Below are positions 11,991 through 25,400 of a stretch of 64,000 nt of DNA, piece by piece. Both the position numbers and the translations under genes were made by a program. This stretch comes from Beroe forskalii. Taxonomy: Eukaryota; Ctenophora; Nuda; Beroida; Beroidae. Location of the stretch: NCBI GenBank assembly GCA_011033025.1, contig WFMF01000082.1, forward strand, positions 186,001 to 250,000, in the 5' to 3' direction. Numbering within the stretch: position 1 is the stretch's first letter; every line of letters begins with the position of its first letter. The notes below the pieces were generated by a model that worked only from the letters and a program-made list of their open reading frames with translations, ran no database searches and was not told the origin of the DNA.

Positions 11991-13589
11991 TAATCCCTAC
12001 TGCTCCCTTGGATAATCCTTAGTGGTTAATCCCTACTGATCCCCTAGATAATCCCTACTGATCCCATGGTTGATCCCCTACTAACCCCTGGTTAGTCTCA
12101 AATACCCTTGGGAATCCCTGCCATACTGAAATACTGCTCCCTACTTGTCTACTTATAACTATTGCCCCAGTTAATCCCTTGAACTACTGAACCTCCGGTG
12201 AATGACCATTCAGAGCCGATGTTACTGATGTTAGTGAAGTAAAGCAGTAATGGGGTCAGTAAACCAACATTAGGCGTTCACAAGGGGCTGATAGGGGTCT
12301 TCCAGGACGTCAGTTAAGGGTCACCAGGGGTTCACTAACTCACTAAAGCGTTAGTAAGTGGTTATTAAATAAAGTTAGAGATTCACCATCCATAGGGGTC
12401 CCGAGTCAAGGGGTTTTACGAGAGGGTCAAAAGTATCAAAATTAAGAGTGGATCACCAGTAGGCAATTGGCACCACAAATCAGCCGAGGGTTGGTACTTA
12501 GTAGGATTTCATAGGAGATGAACATGACGTGGTCAAATGAGGGGGTTATTTGGGGTTACTAACCCCGTATGGGGGGTAAGTAGGAGGTCGGTTGAGTTTC
12601 ACCAGTGGCTCAGTAGGATAATTTCCCACAGGGATCTCGCGATGTTCCACCGAAGGGCATGATCTTGAGGCCAAATTCCAAAAGAACAGATGAAGGACAA
12701 AATAAGGAACCTTTTCATAATTTAGGTGACATCGCTAGGCACAATTTGTATAGCCCTCAGTGTGCTTTACCGAATAATACCCAGATATTGAACTTGAAAA
12801 GTGAAAAGAACTTTTGTCTGTCCGAGATAGAGTGCTCTGATCAAAAGCTTGATCGCATACCCCGTCAGATATCATGAAAGTAGTCTAAAGTAGCTCATAT
12901 AATCATGATTATGGTATTTTGTGTCTTGTGAATGGGTTAAAAAGACCGGAAATTATCAATTTTGAAGGCCATAATCAATTGGTTTTAAATCTGGAATATT
13001 TCAATTTTGAAGGCCATTTAAGGCCATTTAAGGCCATATTTTCTAGGGCCATTTTGCGATTTTGAATATGTCGATGGCCTAAAATGGCGTTGGCCCCCCC
13101 CCTAAGTATAGACATAACAAAAGCTGGAAATATAACAAAATCTGCCCTTTTATAGTTTTATGAAGTACCTATAATAAGCATAATTAATTAATTTAAAATC
13201 TACATTTTCTCCTGTCATTCTTTCAAACAAGGACTATTGAGAACTGTAATTTAAATATAGCAACGATAATTTATTATTATAGTGTTCCTATTATAATTTA
13301 AAATTTAAAAACCTATGTTGTCCCATGCATGATGATAGAAAATACTGCAGTATTGTGGAAAATAACTTTAAAATAGTTTCTGGATAGAAGAAATGACAAC
13401 AATAGGATAAACACTAGTTGACTACGTTCTACAACATGTCATATCGGCTATAAGAGGTCACATAATAACAGATTACTTTCCAAGTTTCTACATTTCAGGA
13501 AGTGTCTACTACTTTTCAAGGGTGACGGATCTGCAAGAGATCCAGGTTAAGTGTCAGATACTGAGAGAATATAGTGCTCGGAGTCACCT

Positions 13590-15573
13590 TTATTTCTTCT
13601 TGTTCTTCTTCTTCTCCTTGGCGAGTTGTTTAGCCCGATGTGAGCTGTACAACTTAAATGTGACAAAGCCTGAAATAATGAAACTCAGATGATACAGCCG
13701 ATGTAAGTGTGGATATAATATGCTCAGACATAAGTAAAGTAGGGGTTAAGGTCTAGGAACTGAAGTGTTTCAAATCGCAAGAATTCAAATTCGCAAATTC
13801 GTTGCTACTATGATAACGGTTATGGACACCTTCATGTAAAAGTGGCAATTTCCCGCTTTTCAGAAATTGGTTAAAATCGAAAATGTTGAATATCTTTGAC
13901 AATTAACATGATAATCAGTTGAAATTTTTCAGATATCAGCAAGTGGGTAATTTGAGGATAATGGAATCACTAAAATACAAAATTTCATTAATAAGGCCCG
14001 ATTTGATACAAAAAACACTTTTGTGACTTTGCTATCCATTGGAACACTGAATATAACCATAGAGGCTAAAGGAGGTAACTAGCCCTGTTGATATGTCACT
14101 TCTCAATATGTGGCTGATCTGGGGTCATGGAAACACGCATAAATCGCCTCAATATGGTAATTTCAACACAAAGCTAAATGTGTTGTTATTATCAATAATT
14201 TAGCAGCATTTATGCCTTTTTCTTGTATAAGAGATAGTGAAAATGTTTGCTATCGCATACAAATCAAAAAATTTATCTGAATTAGTTAAAATGGCCGAAA
14301 ATGATAATTTATACACAATTGTGATATTCTAATCCATTTCTTGGCCAACTAACATTACATTTCTTTTGATATGATTACTAATTGGTTCTTTATTGCATAG
14401 CAGTACCTAAAATTCTCGCCAAATAAAGTGAAGATTTAACTATCAACCACTTACATAGGTTTAAAAACACAAAGTTGTGAATTCTGGAGAGAAAATAATA
14501 GAATTGTGTCTTTATAACCATAAACTTTGGCTATAGGATTGGCAACTCCTGTCAAGATGATTGTAAAGGGTTACTCTTGTCATCCTATTCATTGAAATGT
14601 GGCTAATGATTATATTTGTGCTCAAAACTGATAATTTACACACACTTCGGTATGATAGTGACAAAATTATCCAAATTCGGCCAGATAATGAATATTCTGT
14701 TTTCTATAATTCCTTAAAATCACTGCAAGATCAATCCAAAGCATTTGGTAACCAAGAAATAACCGAAAATCACTAAAAAGATCGAAAATGAGGTTTCAAA
14801 AACACGTTCTAGCAATAGAGAAGCAAGTTGTACCACAGGGAAATGTGTCTTAATGCTCCATTTTGGCTTATGATATGAATTTTTTATCCTAGCTAAGCCA
14901 TCAATTATGTAGTGCCTCACATTTTTACCAGCCTTGGAAGCCTCAATTCAGGCCTGGCTTGGAATTGCAGTCTCTCTAAGAAGAGGCTTGTATCAACTTT
15001 AAACTCGTGTTTTTGTTATCATGATTAATAAATCAATACAATTTTCAGTAGGTATGGTCCAGTGTACCAGTGCTTCAATTATCTGGTAGTTAGATATTGA
15101 TAAAAGTGGTTGAAATTCGGATTATAGACCACGTTATCATCTTCATTGCTTGAGGCCTGTGTTTCTGTTATCATTAAAATGGCCGAGATTAATTTAGTTC
15201 TAATTCTTTTCACAGATCAATTTTGGTTTTGATTTTTTCGACATTGTATGCCACCACCACTCTATTTAACGAAGGTCAAGGTCAATTATTGTGTAAACTT
15301 TGTCTAATGATAATAAAATCACATTCTCTGACAAAACTTGGAATCAGGCAAAATTGCCACTTTTACATGAAGGTGTCCTTATATTTATACTATCAAAGTG
15401 AATAGATATCATCCACGTTTCATATGCGAAGCCCTATTTTCGGAGCAATATTTCGTCTGTTTTCAAGGTACAACTGACTCACCGAACAGGGAAATGACGA
15501 CGATAGCTGGGAGGATAAAGACAGCAGGATTATAGGCCTGTCCGTGTATCTGGTCTCCTCCGATCTCAACCAT
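13590..15573 (-). CDS. Small single-pass membrane protein, 56 aa, two exons
   Basis: Exon 1 runs 15573 to 15483 and exon 2 runs 13669 to 13590, joined in phase 1 with a GTGAGT donor and a TTTCAG acceptor. The protein starts MVEIGGDQIHGQAYNPA, has one hydrophobic segment (VFILPAIVVISLFGFVTF) at about residues 18-35, and ends in a Lys-rich tail KQLAKEKKKNKKK. This layout, with a short polar N-terminus and a basic cytosolic tail, is typical of small tail-type or single-pass ER/mitochondrial proteins. I do not recognise the family. The stop codon lies inside AAATAAAGG, so it could overlap a polyadenylation signal. The 1.8-kb intron has no other gene that I can support. Confidence 0.7.
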
Positions 15574-17888
15574 ATCCCACTACCGTTACTCCTATAACCT
15601 AATCAATGTACTAGTCAATGTATAAAGTAGTCCTTCTAATCGTGATGTACTCAGATACGTATCGCGTTACATTAGTACGCACTTGTATATGTGACGCGAC
15701 AGTACACGAATATGTAAAGGATTGAGAGAAATTAATCAAAATAAGAAAATTATCAAATTTATAATTAGGCTCAATTCAATTAAGTAAAATGCAGACTTTT
15801 AAAACCACAGAACATTTCAGGTTTAGTCATTCATGCTTTCAAGTGTGGCCTGTTGCTTCCGGCCTGTTTCCGCACTTAAGAAATTAAGAAGCTAAAACTG
15901 CATCAAAGAAACACATACTTCATTGATAATTTAGCTCTGATGAGCATGGACAGTCCGGCAACCCAAAGTAGGACACAGATTTAGCTCATGCCACGAAAAA
16001 ACTTAATCCTGGCCATCCTAGATACATGCAAAATCCTTTTCAAAATATGCAGTTTTGAGATATTTCCAACTCCCAAGAAAAAAATGCATAAAATTACTTG
16101 AGCTCTATCTTTATTTTAGAAACGAATGTGCATTTTAAAAAATAAAATTGTGCATTTTTGAGTTTATCTACTTTCCATATCAAGGGATTCTTGTCAGTAG
16201 CTGTGAAAATGAAAGTGCATGTTTTAAGCACTGAAATGAAAATTATGCATGTTTCAATTATGCATGTTTCAAATCTCATTTGTATTAAAAAATCGTAATT
16301 GTATTCATAGAAATTGTACGTTGAATAAAATTACGATTTTATGCATAATATTAAATTGCCTCCAGATCCCAATCTACTGGATTTAATCTTCATCTCTGTA
16401 GAAATTTTAACTACATTACATTTGCTAAGGTACCTTGATCTTAAATTACGCTGAAATAAAGAAATAAGAGTTATATAATCCTATTGAGGTGACAATTTTA
16501 TTTATAGAAAACGTCTGGCTTCTGGGGGCTGCCGCCCCCAGACCCCTGCTTCACATGTTATCAATCGACTGAACTTTCAGGACAGAATTAAGAGTTATAT
16601 AATCCTATTGAGGCGACAATTTTATTCATAGAAAACGTCTTACTTCTGGGGCTGTCGCCTCAGACCCCCTACTACATGTTATCAATCGACTCAAGTAATA
16701 GGACAAAAAGAGTTAAAATCCTATTGAGGCGACAATTTCATTTAAAGAAAACGTCTGGCTTCTGGGGGCTGCCGCCCCCAGACCCCTGCTTCACATGTTA
16801 TCAATCGACTCAACTTACAGGACAGATAGAGTTAAAATCCTATTGAGGCAACAATTTTATTTATAGAAAACGTCTGGCTTCTGGGGGCTGCCGCCCCCAG
16901 ACCCCTGCTCCACTTATTAGAAATCAACTCAACGTGCAGGGAGCTTTTAGGATGCTGCTGAGAGGAAATTTTGAAATTGATTTCGTGCAACTGTGAATAA
17001 TTTTTGTTGTATATGAAAACAGAATTTGCCTGCGCAAAAAATATGCAGTTTTGTGATTTCAAACTCAGGATACATGCAAAAAAATATTTTTTCGAGGTAT
17101 GATCTAAATACAATAATACGATGTGTCATCATGATGGCATGGTGTGATCGTCTAGACTAAAAGTGATGGAGAAACCTTCAGAGATGGACAGAAACTAACG
17201 CAATATGCATCACAATTACTGTCAAACATATTATATTGGTAAACTCAAACTCCTGACTCTATGTGAAACTTGAAACGTCACGATGACGTAACGACACAGT
17301 TTCGATCTGTTGACACTTTAAAGTTTGACACTCTAAAAGTATAACCCTGGCACTCTGGTTGTAACGACAGGTCACGTATGTTTCACAATGTGGTTTTAGT
17401 AGGAAGCCCTGTGGTTTTGGGAAGCCCTACCTTCTTAAATTGAAGATGTTTCTCAAGTTGTCTCATTATGATGATATTTTAGGAAACCAAAATTATCCAA
17501 AATATGCTACAGTATTTTCGGATCAAGTATAAAAATAAAGCTTCCCATGAAGTAAGAAGTCAGCAACATAAATCAATACACTTTTTACTTATCATTAAAA
17601 CGTACAAAAAATAAAAGTAAAAAGTAATGAATCATATAATTATACCAAGATCATTGATTATCAATACAAATGCTGATGAATGTTATACTAAAGTTTTAAG
17701 GAAAAACTGGGACTTATTTGCCCACTTATGAAAGAACTGACATTGTCCACGTTCTCACATTTTATGATGTTCATCAATGCGATCAGTGGGTCACGTAAAA
17801 TTCTTGATGAAAATGAAAAGTTCTCCTAAAGAAGTTTTATCTAATTGAAACATTGAAGGCTATGAAAATGTTGTGAGAAGTACACAAA
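15574..17888. other. Intergenic, with one tandem repeat block
   Basis: No exon could be supported. Apart from the tandem repeat at 16467-16943 the region is AT-rich unique sequence. Short frames on the - strand (16094-16279, 16832-17113) are repeat-derived or random. Confidence 0.5.
16467..16943 (+). repeat. Four copies of a 118-124 bp tandem repeat with an internal hairpin
   Basis: Copies start near 16467, 16591, 16709 and 16828 with AGAGTTATATAATCCTATTG or AGAGTTAAAATCCTATTG. Each contains AAAACGTCTGGCTTCTGGGG followed by CTGCCGCCCCCAGACCCCTG, so the GGGGGC/GCCCCC core can pair. Copy 2 has lost part of the hairpin. Confidence 0.9.
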
Positions 17889-18638
17889 TCATTTCTTCCA
17901 CAAAGGCCACAGGGCTTCATCGTGAATTGACCAGATCTTGGAGTATTCTTCATCAGAGCTGCTCATTAGAACGTAAGACATGAACTTAGCACAGTCCGCT
18001 GCAGGTGACACTTTGTTCTGAGCCTGGATCATGTCAAAGAACTTGACATGAGGCAGATCCATGTCCTTAGCCAGCTGGAGATGGCCCCACAACCCCTCCG
18101 TGTCCACGACCCCTGGCTGCACCATAGCCACCCCCACGCCACCCGGCACCAGCTCCGTAGCCAGCTGCTCGTACAGCCGGTGGAACGCCATCTTGGTAAT
18201 GCCGTACATGGCTGTGCCTGGCTGCGGGGGTCGTGATGTCACGCCAGTCCCCACGTGCAGAATCCTGCCGCGCGCCGCCTGGAGCCGGGGGAGGAACCCC
18301 TGAGTGAGAGCCAGGGGGGCCACCACATTGACATCCATAGCGTACCTGAACGCTTCCTCGTCAATAGTGCCCACTCTGGCGGGAGTGCCCACTGCTGCGT
18401 TCTGGATCAGGAAGTGTACGTTCTCCTCAGGGGGAATAGCACTCAGGATGGCAGTCCTTCCCTCCTTCGAGGCAATGTCAGCCTGTAGGACCGTGATCAG
18501 GTCAGGGGCGTGGCTCTGCACTGACAGCAGGGGGTCCAGTCTCCGACCTATAGCTAGCACCTTCACTCCTTTGCTGGACAGGTCTTTGGCAACAGCGGCA
18601 CCGATTCCGGTACCAGCTCCTGTTACTACAGCCCACAT
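17889..18638 (-). CDS. Short-chain dehydrogenase/reductase (sepiapterin/benzil reductase-like)
   Basis: A 249-residue classical SDR in one exon. The nucleotide-binding motif TGAGTGIG is at residues 6-13. QNAAVG replaces the usual NNAG, and the catalytic pair is YGITK. PGVVDT and the C-terminal layout resemble benzil/sepiapterin-type reductases, which are cytosolic NADPH-dependent carbonyl reductases. The expected Ser about 13 residues before the Tyr is not clear: VGTGVTS offers Thr or a shifted Ser. I chose the ATG at 18638 (MWAVVTGAG), because SDR folds start a few residues before TGxxxGxG. An in-frame ATG 20 codons upstream (18698) exists, but TTGCAG just before 18656 looks like a splice acceptor, so that stretch is probably intron or 5' UTR. 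Confidence 0.85.
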   Translation of the reverse strand: MWAVVTGAGTGIGAAVAKDLSSKGVKVLAIGRRLDPLLSVQSHAPDLITVLQADIASKEGRTAILSAIPPEENVHFLIQNAAVGTPARVGTIDEEAFRYAMDVNVVAPLALTQGFLPRLQAARGRILHVGTGVTSRPPQPGTAMYGITKMAFHRLYEQLATELVPGGVGVAMVQPGVVDTEGLWGHLQLAKDMDLPHVKFFDMIQAQNKVSPAADCAKFMSYVLMSSSDEEYSKIWSIHDEALWPLWKK

Positions 18639-19485
18639 GATACAGCTTGCAAGTTGTCTGCAATCGGAGGGGGAATTACATAATACCACAAGGGGCAACC
18701 TAGATGAGAAGCGTTATTAATAGTTTTATTATCAAAGAGGTCCACACAAGTTGGTCATGGAAAACAAAATTGGATCAAAAAGATGAAAAAATATAATGAT
18801 AAATTTTCCTGAAGTTGCGATTGAAAGTTGCTGTAAAATTGAAGTCAAGAAAGACAAGATCGTAAAAATAAATCGTCATACTACGTTAATTTCATATCGA
18901 GTAAAATACGATAAAAATCCGTACAGTACAAAAGGTATGTATGCAATTTATACAAAATCAGAACACAAAGAAATAATATTGAAACGAAGCGCCAGACACC
19001 ATTTACACTTCATGATTCATCTACCAGAAACATGACACACCGCACAGAGCCAAATCAGCTAAAATTGCGAATAATTCACATGGAGTTGCGTTCAAAACAA
19101 TCATCCGTTCAGTAAGTCAGTATACTAGCTTACTAAACGATCATTAAACTAATCACATAGAACATAAAAGTGGAAATATACAGATCATATATCTATAAGA
19201 TAAGAGATCATATATCTATTTGACACCTGTAGACAGGTGTCAAATCAGACAAAATAAGATACTTTTATGCTAGTTACAGACAGTGGAAAAATAGTGGGCT
19301 CACTCTTTAAAATTCACTCACTCCTTCACACCGCATACAGACAGTTATTCACACTTAGCGCTCACTACACAGATCCTATATGAAGTATAAACTTTTTACA
19401 GATCACACACACACTCACACATGCACACTCCATACAGCTCTCCACACAGTCAATTAGTCACGTATCCAGCCCTCATCCCACGCTC
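18639..19485. other. Intergenic between SDR and STRAP
   Basis: No gene is seen. The region is AT-rich. A short perfect repeat of ATCATATATCTAT with a small palindrome (GACACCTGTAGACAGGTGTC) lies near 19175-19240. Confidence 0.5.
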
Positions 19486-22400
19486 TCAACTCCTGACGAA
19501 GTCGTGGTTGCTCGGACTGCAATTCACCGCGGGGATGTCCGGGGTTTGCCAGAGTCCGTACGTCCGTCCAACGTGGTTCTGCCACAGTCGGATAGTTCCG
19601 TCCTCGCTGCCGGACGCGTACAGTTCACCGTCCGGCGAATACCTGAGAGAGTAGGGGTGAGATGGTTAATACCTGTGAGAGTAGGGGTGAGCCAGGTTAA
19701 TTCTACCAGTGAACACCTTTAGTGGGCAGGGGTGAGCCAGGTTGATTTAACCAGTGAATACCTATGAGTGTAGCCTGTGTGAGCCAGGTTAATGTTATTC
19801 CAGCGAATACCTGAAGTGGCCAGGTGTGAGCCAGGCTGAATACTAATCAGTAATCAGCGAATATCTGCAGCCAGCTGCTAATTGGCCTGTTGCCAGTTAT
19901 TAAAGTAACACAGTTTAATAAGAGAGATAGAGGCCGAGGCCCAAAACAATGAAGAAATCAACTTCTCAAATGAACAATGAAGTATTTGATTAGTAAGTAC
20001 CTACGTCCATCTTGCCATATCTTATCGTATAAAGTAGATAAGGATAGCCTGCTCGAGCTTTTTGCGCTGATTATTGCAATGTGAATCACTACAATTCCAT
20101 GATTGGAGATACAATGATAGAATGATAATCTGATCAAAAGGGCAACAAACAAGTTTGATTTCCGATGGCTTTCAGAAGCCCAGCAAGTGATTTTGGGTGT
20201 AGCATCCCTTACAGAATGATACTCTTCCAGTCACTACAAATCGAGTATACAGTACTGATGTAGTAATGTACAGTTTCAATTAGTGTATCACTCGTGTATA
20301 ATAGTGTATATAAGTGTACCCATATAAGTGTACACTGTACACTGCCATGAATTCTACATGTATTTATGCTTTCATGATTAAAATGATAAGTTTATTGGTG
20401 GATGAAGTAGGTATGTTATTATCAAGTACCCCGAGACTACCTGATGCAATGGACCGGACCAAAGTGCTTCTTGTAAGACTCGAGAATGCTACCGGACTCT
20501 ATGCTGACCTTGTACACATGTAGATCCTCCCCGCCACACACGAAATACCTCTGAAATAGTGGGAGAGTGAGTAACAGAGCAAAATGTTGTAGGTACCATC
20601 AATCATGGTTTTGAACGCCCCAGATATAGAATCAAATTCCCAAACTTTGGTTCTATGCCAAGCCTGGATCGAGGTCCGCAGGATGACAATATCCCAAGTT
20701 CAAGGGATGCCAAATAACCATTAACCAAACAGAACAAAGTAACATAGGACGACTGATTCACGCACCTGGTTGACGTGGAGGGAGGCGCTGTTGACAGTGC
20801 AGGGGAGGGTGCAGGTGCGGAGGAGGTCGAAGGTCGTCACGTCGTACAGAGCCACGCAGTTCCCGTAGGGAACAGTCACTACCCCCTCCATCAGTACCAT
20901 GCCTGGGGGAGGGGTTAGTTTGAGAGGGTTAATCTAAGGGAGGGTCAGGGATTTCAGACTGAGGGGGGTTTGAGGGTTTTACAAGGGCACCGTCACCACC
21001 CCCCCAAACAGTACCATGCCTGGGAGGGAAGGGGTCAGCCTGGGGGAGGAGGGTCAATTTGAGGGGGGTCAAACTGAGGGGTCATTTCGAGGGGTTTACT
21101 AGTTGGCCAGGTAGTCAGGTAGCGCAGTGGTTAAGGCATCGTACTTTCAATCGAGAGGTTGGTGGTTCGATTCCCGGCCGTGCCTATCGTGCTAAGGGTG
21201 AGAATTCTCACCTAAGCAGCCACACGGTTCACTCAGCCGAGCGTACAGGAAACTGTGCGGGAGGGTTAAATGAGGAGCTGCCCATTGCAGCGAAGTCTCG
21301 GGCGATGAAAGTATGGATTACACTTCCTTAACCGTCACTGGCTTGATTATACTTGAATCCTTCGATTCCTGTCATTGGCTGTTACAGCTGTTGGAATAGA
21401 AGTAAAATCTTCAAAATAAAAAAGGGCACCGTCACCACTCCCTCCATCAATACCATGCCTGAGAGGGAAGGGGTCAGGTTGAGCGTTTTACTCCTTTATT
21501 ACCATGCCTGGGAAAAGCTGATTAGGGGGGGGGTGAGGGGCAGAACCATGCCTGGGGAGGGGGTCAGTTGGGGTTTTACTTCTGTTTGGCAATCAGCTGA
21601 GAGTCTGAAATAAGGAAGAAATTAATTAAAAATAAAACAAAATAACAATCAACAAGCCATCACCAACTTGTACAGTGTACACTTGTACAGTTGAAATTGA
21701 TGATAATATATCAAGAGCATTACAAACCATTTATTGCTTGATCAAAAGGTTGTGATTTGAGTTCTTTGTTGGACCTCCTATCCCACATCTTCATTGTATT
21801 ATCTTCACCACAAGATATGAAGAAGTTGTCGTTCTTCAGGAACCTGCATCCTTTAATGATGCCGTTGTGTGCTGAATACTCCTGGAGTTATATTTACTTG
21901 ATACCTATTCCGTTTAAAAAGGTTTGTTTTTTTAATATAAAAAGCCATAAAGGGCCAAAACCCTAATCAGTGACAATTTGCTATTTGAAAGCATGCAATT
22001 GTGATAGATGATTTCTTATGCCATACACTGCTAACATTTGCAGACAGTGTTATAAATTTCGCTTTATGACACATCGAAATAAACTTGCATATAACAAAAC
22101 AAATCTATAATATAAAATTCAAGTGTATTCATGTATAGATGTATCTAAATATGAAACTTATAAGTGTGTGAGCAAGTTTACCTCCTTGGCCGCCCCAGGG
22201 TGACGCATGTCGAAAATGCTCAGTTTGGACTTTGAGGTGCCAGTCAGAAGTAACGTTGCGTCGTGGTTGATGGAGACAGACTTCACCTGAATTTCATCAA
22301 TTATTGCTTCATATTATTATTTTTCATTATTCTAGAATGATACCTGAAGTGTCATGACATCTGAGAATGAATTTGAAATGTAAACGCATGCGCCATTTCA

Positions 22401-25400
22401 TAATTCTAATTTATTGATGTCACTAAACTTATACCACCAACACCTTCACATTGGTGGTATCAGGGGTAACTGAAAACAAGGCGATGTGTTTTACATTATT
22501 TGGCGATGATGCAGGAGTAACATTGCAGAAACTCGCTTAGAATTTGACCTGAAGTTAACCTGAACTCAGAGCTACTCAACAAAGAGGTGTCAGAATGAAA
22601 AGCTGAGTAGTATGTTTTATAAACCTACTTCTTATTACTCATGTTGATTATTGAAGAAGAGCCCCAAGCAGTAAAGCAGTGCCTGGCTCAGTGATACCTC
22701 TCCTCTACACGGATTGTTCCTTGGAAGGTCATTAGCTTCGAAGCGTCAGCGCCATTGATCACAAATCATGTGTGAAGAATTGAATGGGATATACTGTCGT
22801 TTATTCCGAGTTATACTAAAATCAGTGCCCGGTGATATTATATTCCGTATCTCAAGGCAGATGATCTAAGCTTATTCCACTTGGGGAAGCAGTGAGGATT
22901 ATTATGTGGTATATTTAAAAACGTTTGAAGGTGTGAATGTGGATTCTTCCTTACATAATGTAAAGCTATGATCTACTTTGATGAAATCCGGTCATATTGT
23001 CAGTGCCTTTAAATCTTGTGTTTTCAAGACCCGTCTGTTTGGCGTGTCTTTACTTTATTTCTAAGATTCTTGCTAGCTAAGAGGGATTTTCTTATAATAT
23101 TCAAAATTTACTCGTCAGGACATTTTTCGGTCCTCCTTTCATCTTATTTAGCTTATGTTTTCCATTTGAGCCTTGCGCTGCAATGTCCATCAGAATGGAG
23201 TCTGTTCAATGGTCAAGTTACGTGACTATCATACTACAACAGACACCACCTTTACCTAATTTATTTCGAAAAAATATCATTGGACCACGTTTGTCAAATG
23301 TTTGATAAGGCTACCTTATTTTTTTGTAATTACTTAATTAAGCAGTTCAATCTTGGTAGCTCCCACACTATTATGTCGCGACAGCACAGTCTTATAACGA
23401 TTTATCAAGATTTTCAATGACTACCGAGCAGAAAATTTACACAGGTGTTGTAGCATCTGTGTTCATTGGAAGTCCATATTTTACTATTATCTCACTCTTC
23501 TTATGTCAGTAGGAGTCCAGCCAATTGAAGGTAAGAATAAACCTGAGCCCAGCCATGAGTTTTAAACTATGTTCTCAATTTTGAATGAAATGGAAGTAAT
23601 TAGGTAGCGAAATACTCAACTAAGTCCTAATTCTAAGTCAATAATGTTTAACTCAATTTTAAATTCACAAGTATTGTTTCTTCTTCAGGAGCAGATTGTG
23701 GACTGTTGTGGTGGGGTGCTTGTGCAAATAGTTATGAACAAGTTAGGATTACAGATAAACCTGGTAGCTCAGTTGCAGACTGTAGAGAACAATGTAGACA
23801 AATTAACAAATGTGAAGTGTTTTTTATGCCATGGCCATTCCTTTATACACCCCATTGCTATTTTCTAACCAAGGAGGCATTAAGTTTGTGTGCCAGAGAT
23901 ACTACTGAAGAGTTTTTCACATATTCTCTTGATGACTGTTTTGAAAAAGGTAGGTTCTTTCTACTGGAGCTGGTACACAAGAACCTAACCGGTTGGTAAC
24001 AAATGTAAAATGATTTTTGTAGATAAAGAAAATAAAAACCAGCAATTTATCAAATATATGAATGAAATCTTACACACTTAGATATTATGTTTGTGCATTC
24101 ATCAACATGAGCACACTGAGCAGGTATTGGATAACATGCAGTTTGATGGCTGTGGGACCAGGGGGCAACTAGAAGTTTTAATATTTCACTGAAATTGAGT
24201 ACAACATGTTATTAACCTCCGAATCTAGCACTGCATTAGTTCCATTGCTAAGAAAATATGTTCAATTCAACATATTATATCTAATGAATTATGAGAATAG
24301 AAATATTCTATTAACACAGATATCTTGTTCCCAGAAATATACCTATCATTTCAGCTTTCATCCACTATACATTAGTGAGTAGTGACTGAAATGTATGAGA
24401 CTGCCAAGCTTGTATATAAACACAAGTTATAACATAGCTGCTATCAAAAGAATATAATAGCTGGGTAGCAATTTACATTTTAATTTTTCTTCAATTTCAA
24501 ACCCAAACAATTTATATCAGTAGATTTGAATAGTGCTATGCTAGTTGCATGACCAAATTGTCTGGTTCCTCCATGATGAAAAAGCAAAATGTTTGTTAGA
24601 AAGGTGAATACCTAAGATTTCATAACAAGAAGTTCTTAGTGGAATTTTTTGTATACTGCACTTTCAAGTTCATAGGTGTTTTTAAGATAACATACCTGGT
24701 AAGTCTGAGTAGGTTCAAAGGTTGGTTTAAATAAGAAGGCAAGCACAAATACAATTCAAATCTATTGTAAATTCAGATTGTTATAGTAGTAGACTTACAA
24801 TATGAGAGTGTGAGCAAGATGCAAGACAATCCCCGGTTGCTGCATCCCAGAAGTTTGATATGAAATCGGCTGCTCCAGTTGCAACTCTTTCACCACTGTA
24901 ACTGATATCCACAGCCCATATTGCTCCTTTGTGACCCTCAAATGTTCCCAGCCAATCTCCTGAAAACATGATTCCACATTAATCAGTGACCATTCATACT
25001 AAAACATAACCATTTTCAAACTATCCTTCAGCTGAAATTGAATTGAATTGAATACCAATAATTTTCAATATGATAGCAGTATATATTTTAACAGTTTGTG
25101 TAAAGAAGCTCCTTGGTTGTGCTGAGGCACAACACTTAGCCCAACACAAAGACTATCAACATTCAACAAGTCTGTTGCATTGGATAAAATTCTGAAAATA
25201 CAAATACAGTATTCAAATCATAATGAAATCATGAAGAAAAGACAAATTAAGTTTCTATCCCAAATTCAAAATCTTATAATGCTTAATTGCTTATATTAAG
25301 AAAACAAAGGTTGTCACTACAAATTGAAAAGGAATCTCTCCTGTTCCACCTTCCCGGAGTTGTGGTTTACCATCTTTACTGGCACTAACAAGATAATATG

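Larger units (their letters stand above)
6822..13101. mobile_element. 6.3-kb block with inverted ends enclosing a satellite array
   Basis: The left end is a run of 10 G followed by CCAACGCCATTTTAGGCCAT. The right end is the exact inverse, ATGGCCTAAAATGGCGTTGG followed by nine C. Both are flanked by TA, a possible target duplication. Inside lie the 22-bp satellite, a nested element at 10799-11990 and about 1 kb of unique sequence (12070-12970). Both ends also share CTAGGGCCATTTTGCGATTT in the same orientation, so two partial copies of one palindromic MITE flanking the array is an alternative reading. Confidence 0.6.

Noticed and set aside
18639-18698. SDR start at the upstream ATG (18698)
   Set aside because: The added 20 residues precede the usual SDR start, and a likely splice acceptor lies between the two ATGs.
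21110-21185. A functional tRNA gene
   Set aside because: Promoter boxes are present but the stems do not pair well, and a long body with an A-rich tail follows, as in SINEs.
24950-25360. A non-GT (GA-AG) intron between STRAP exons 1 and 2
   Set aside because: A normal donor GAAG/GTGGAA gives a correct phase and only a three-residue shorter loop, so no unusual intron is needed.
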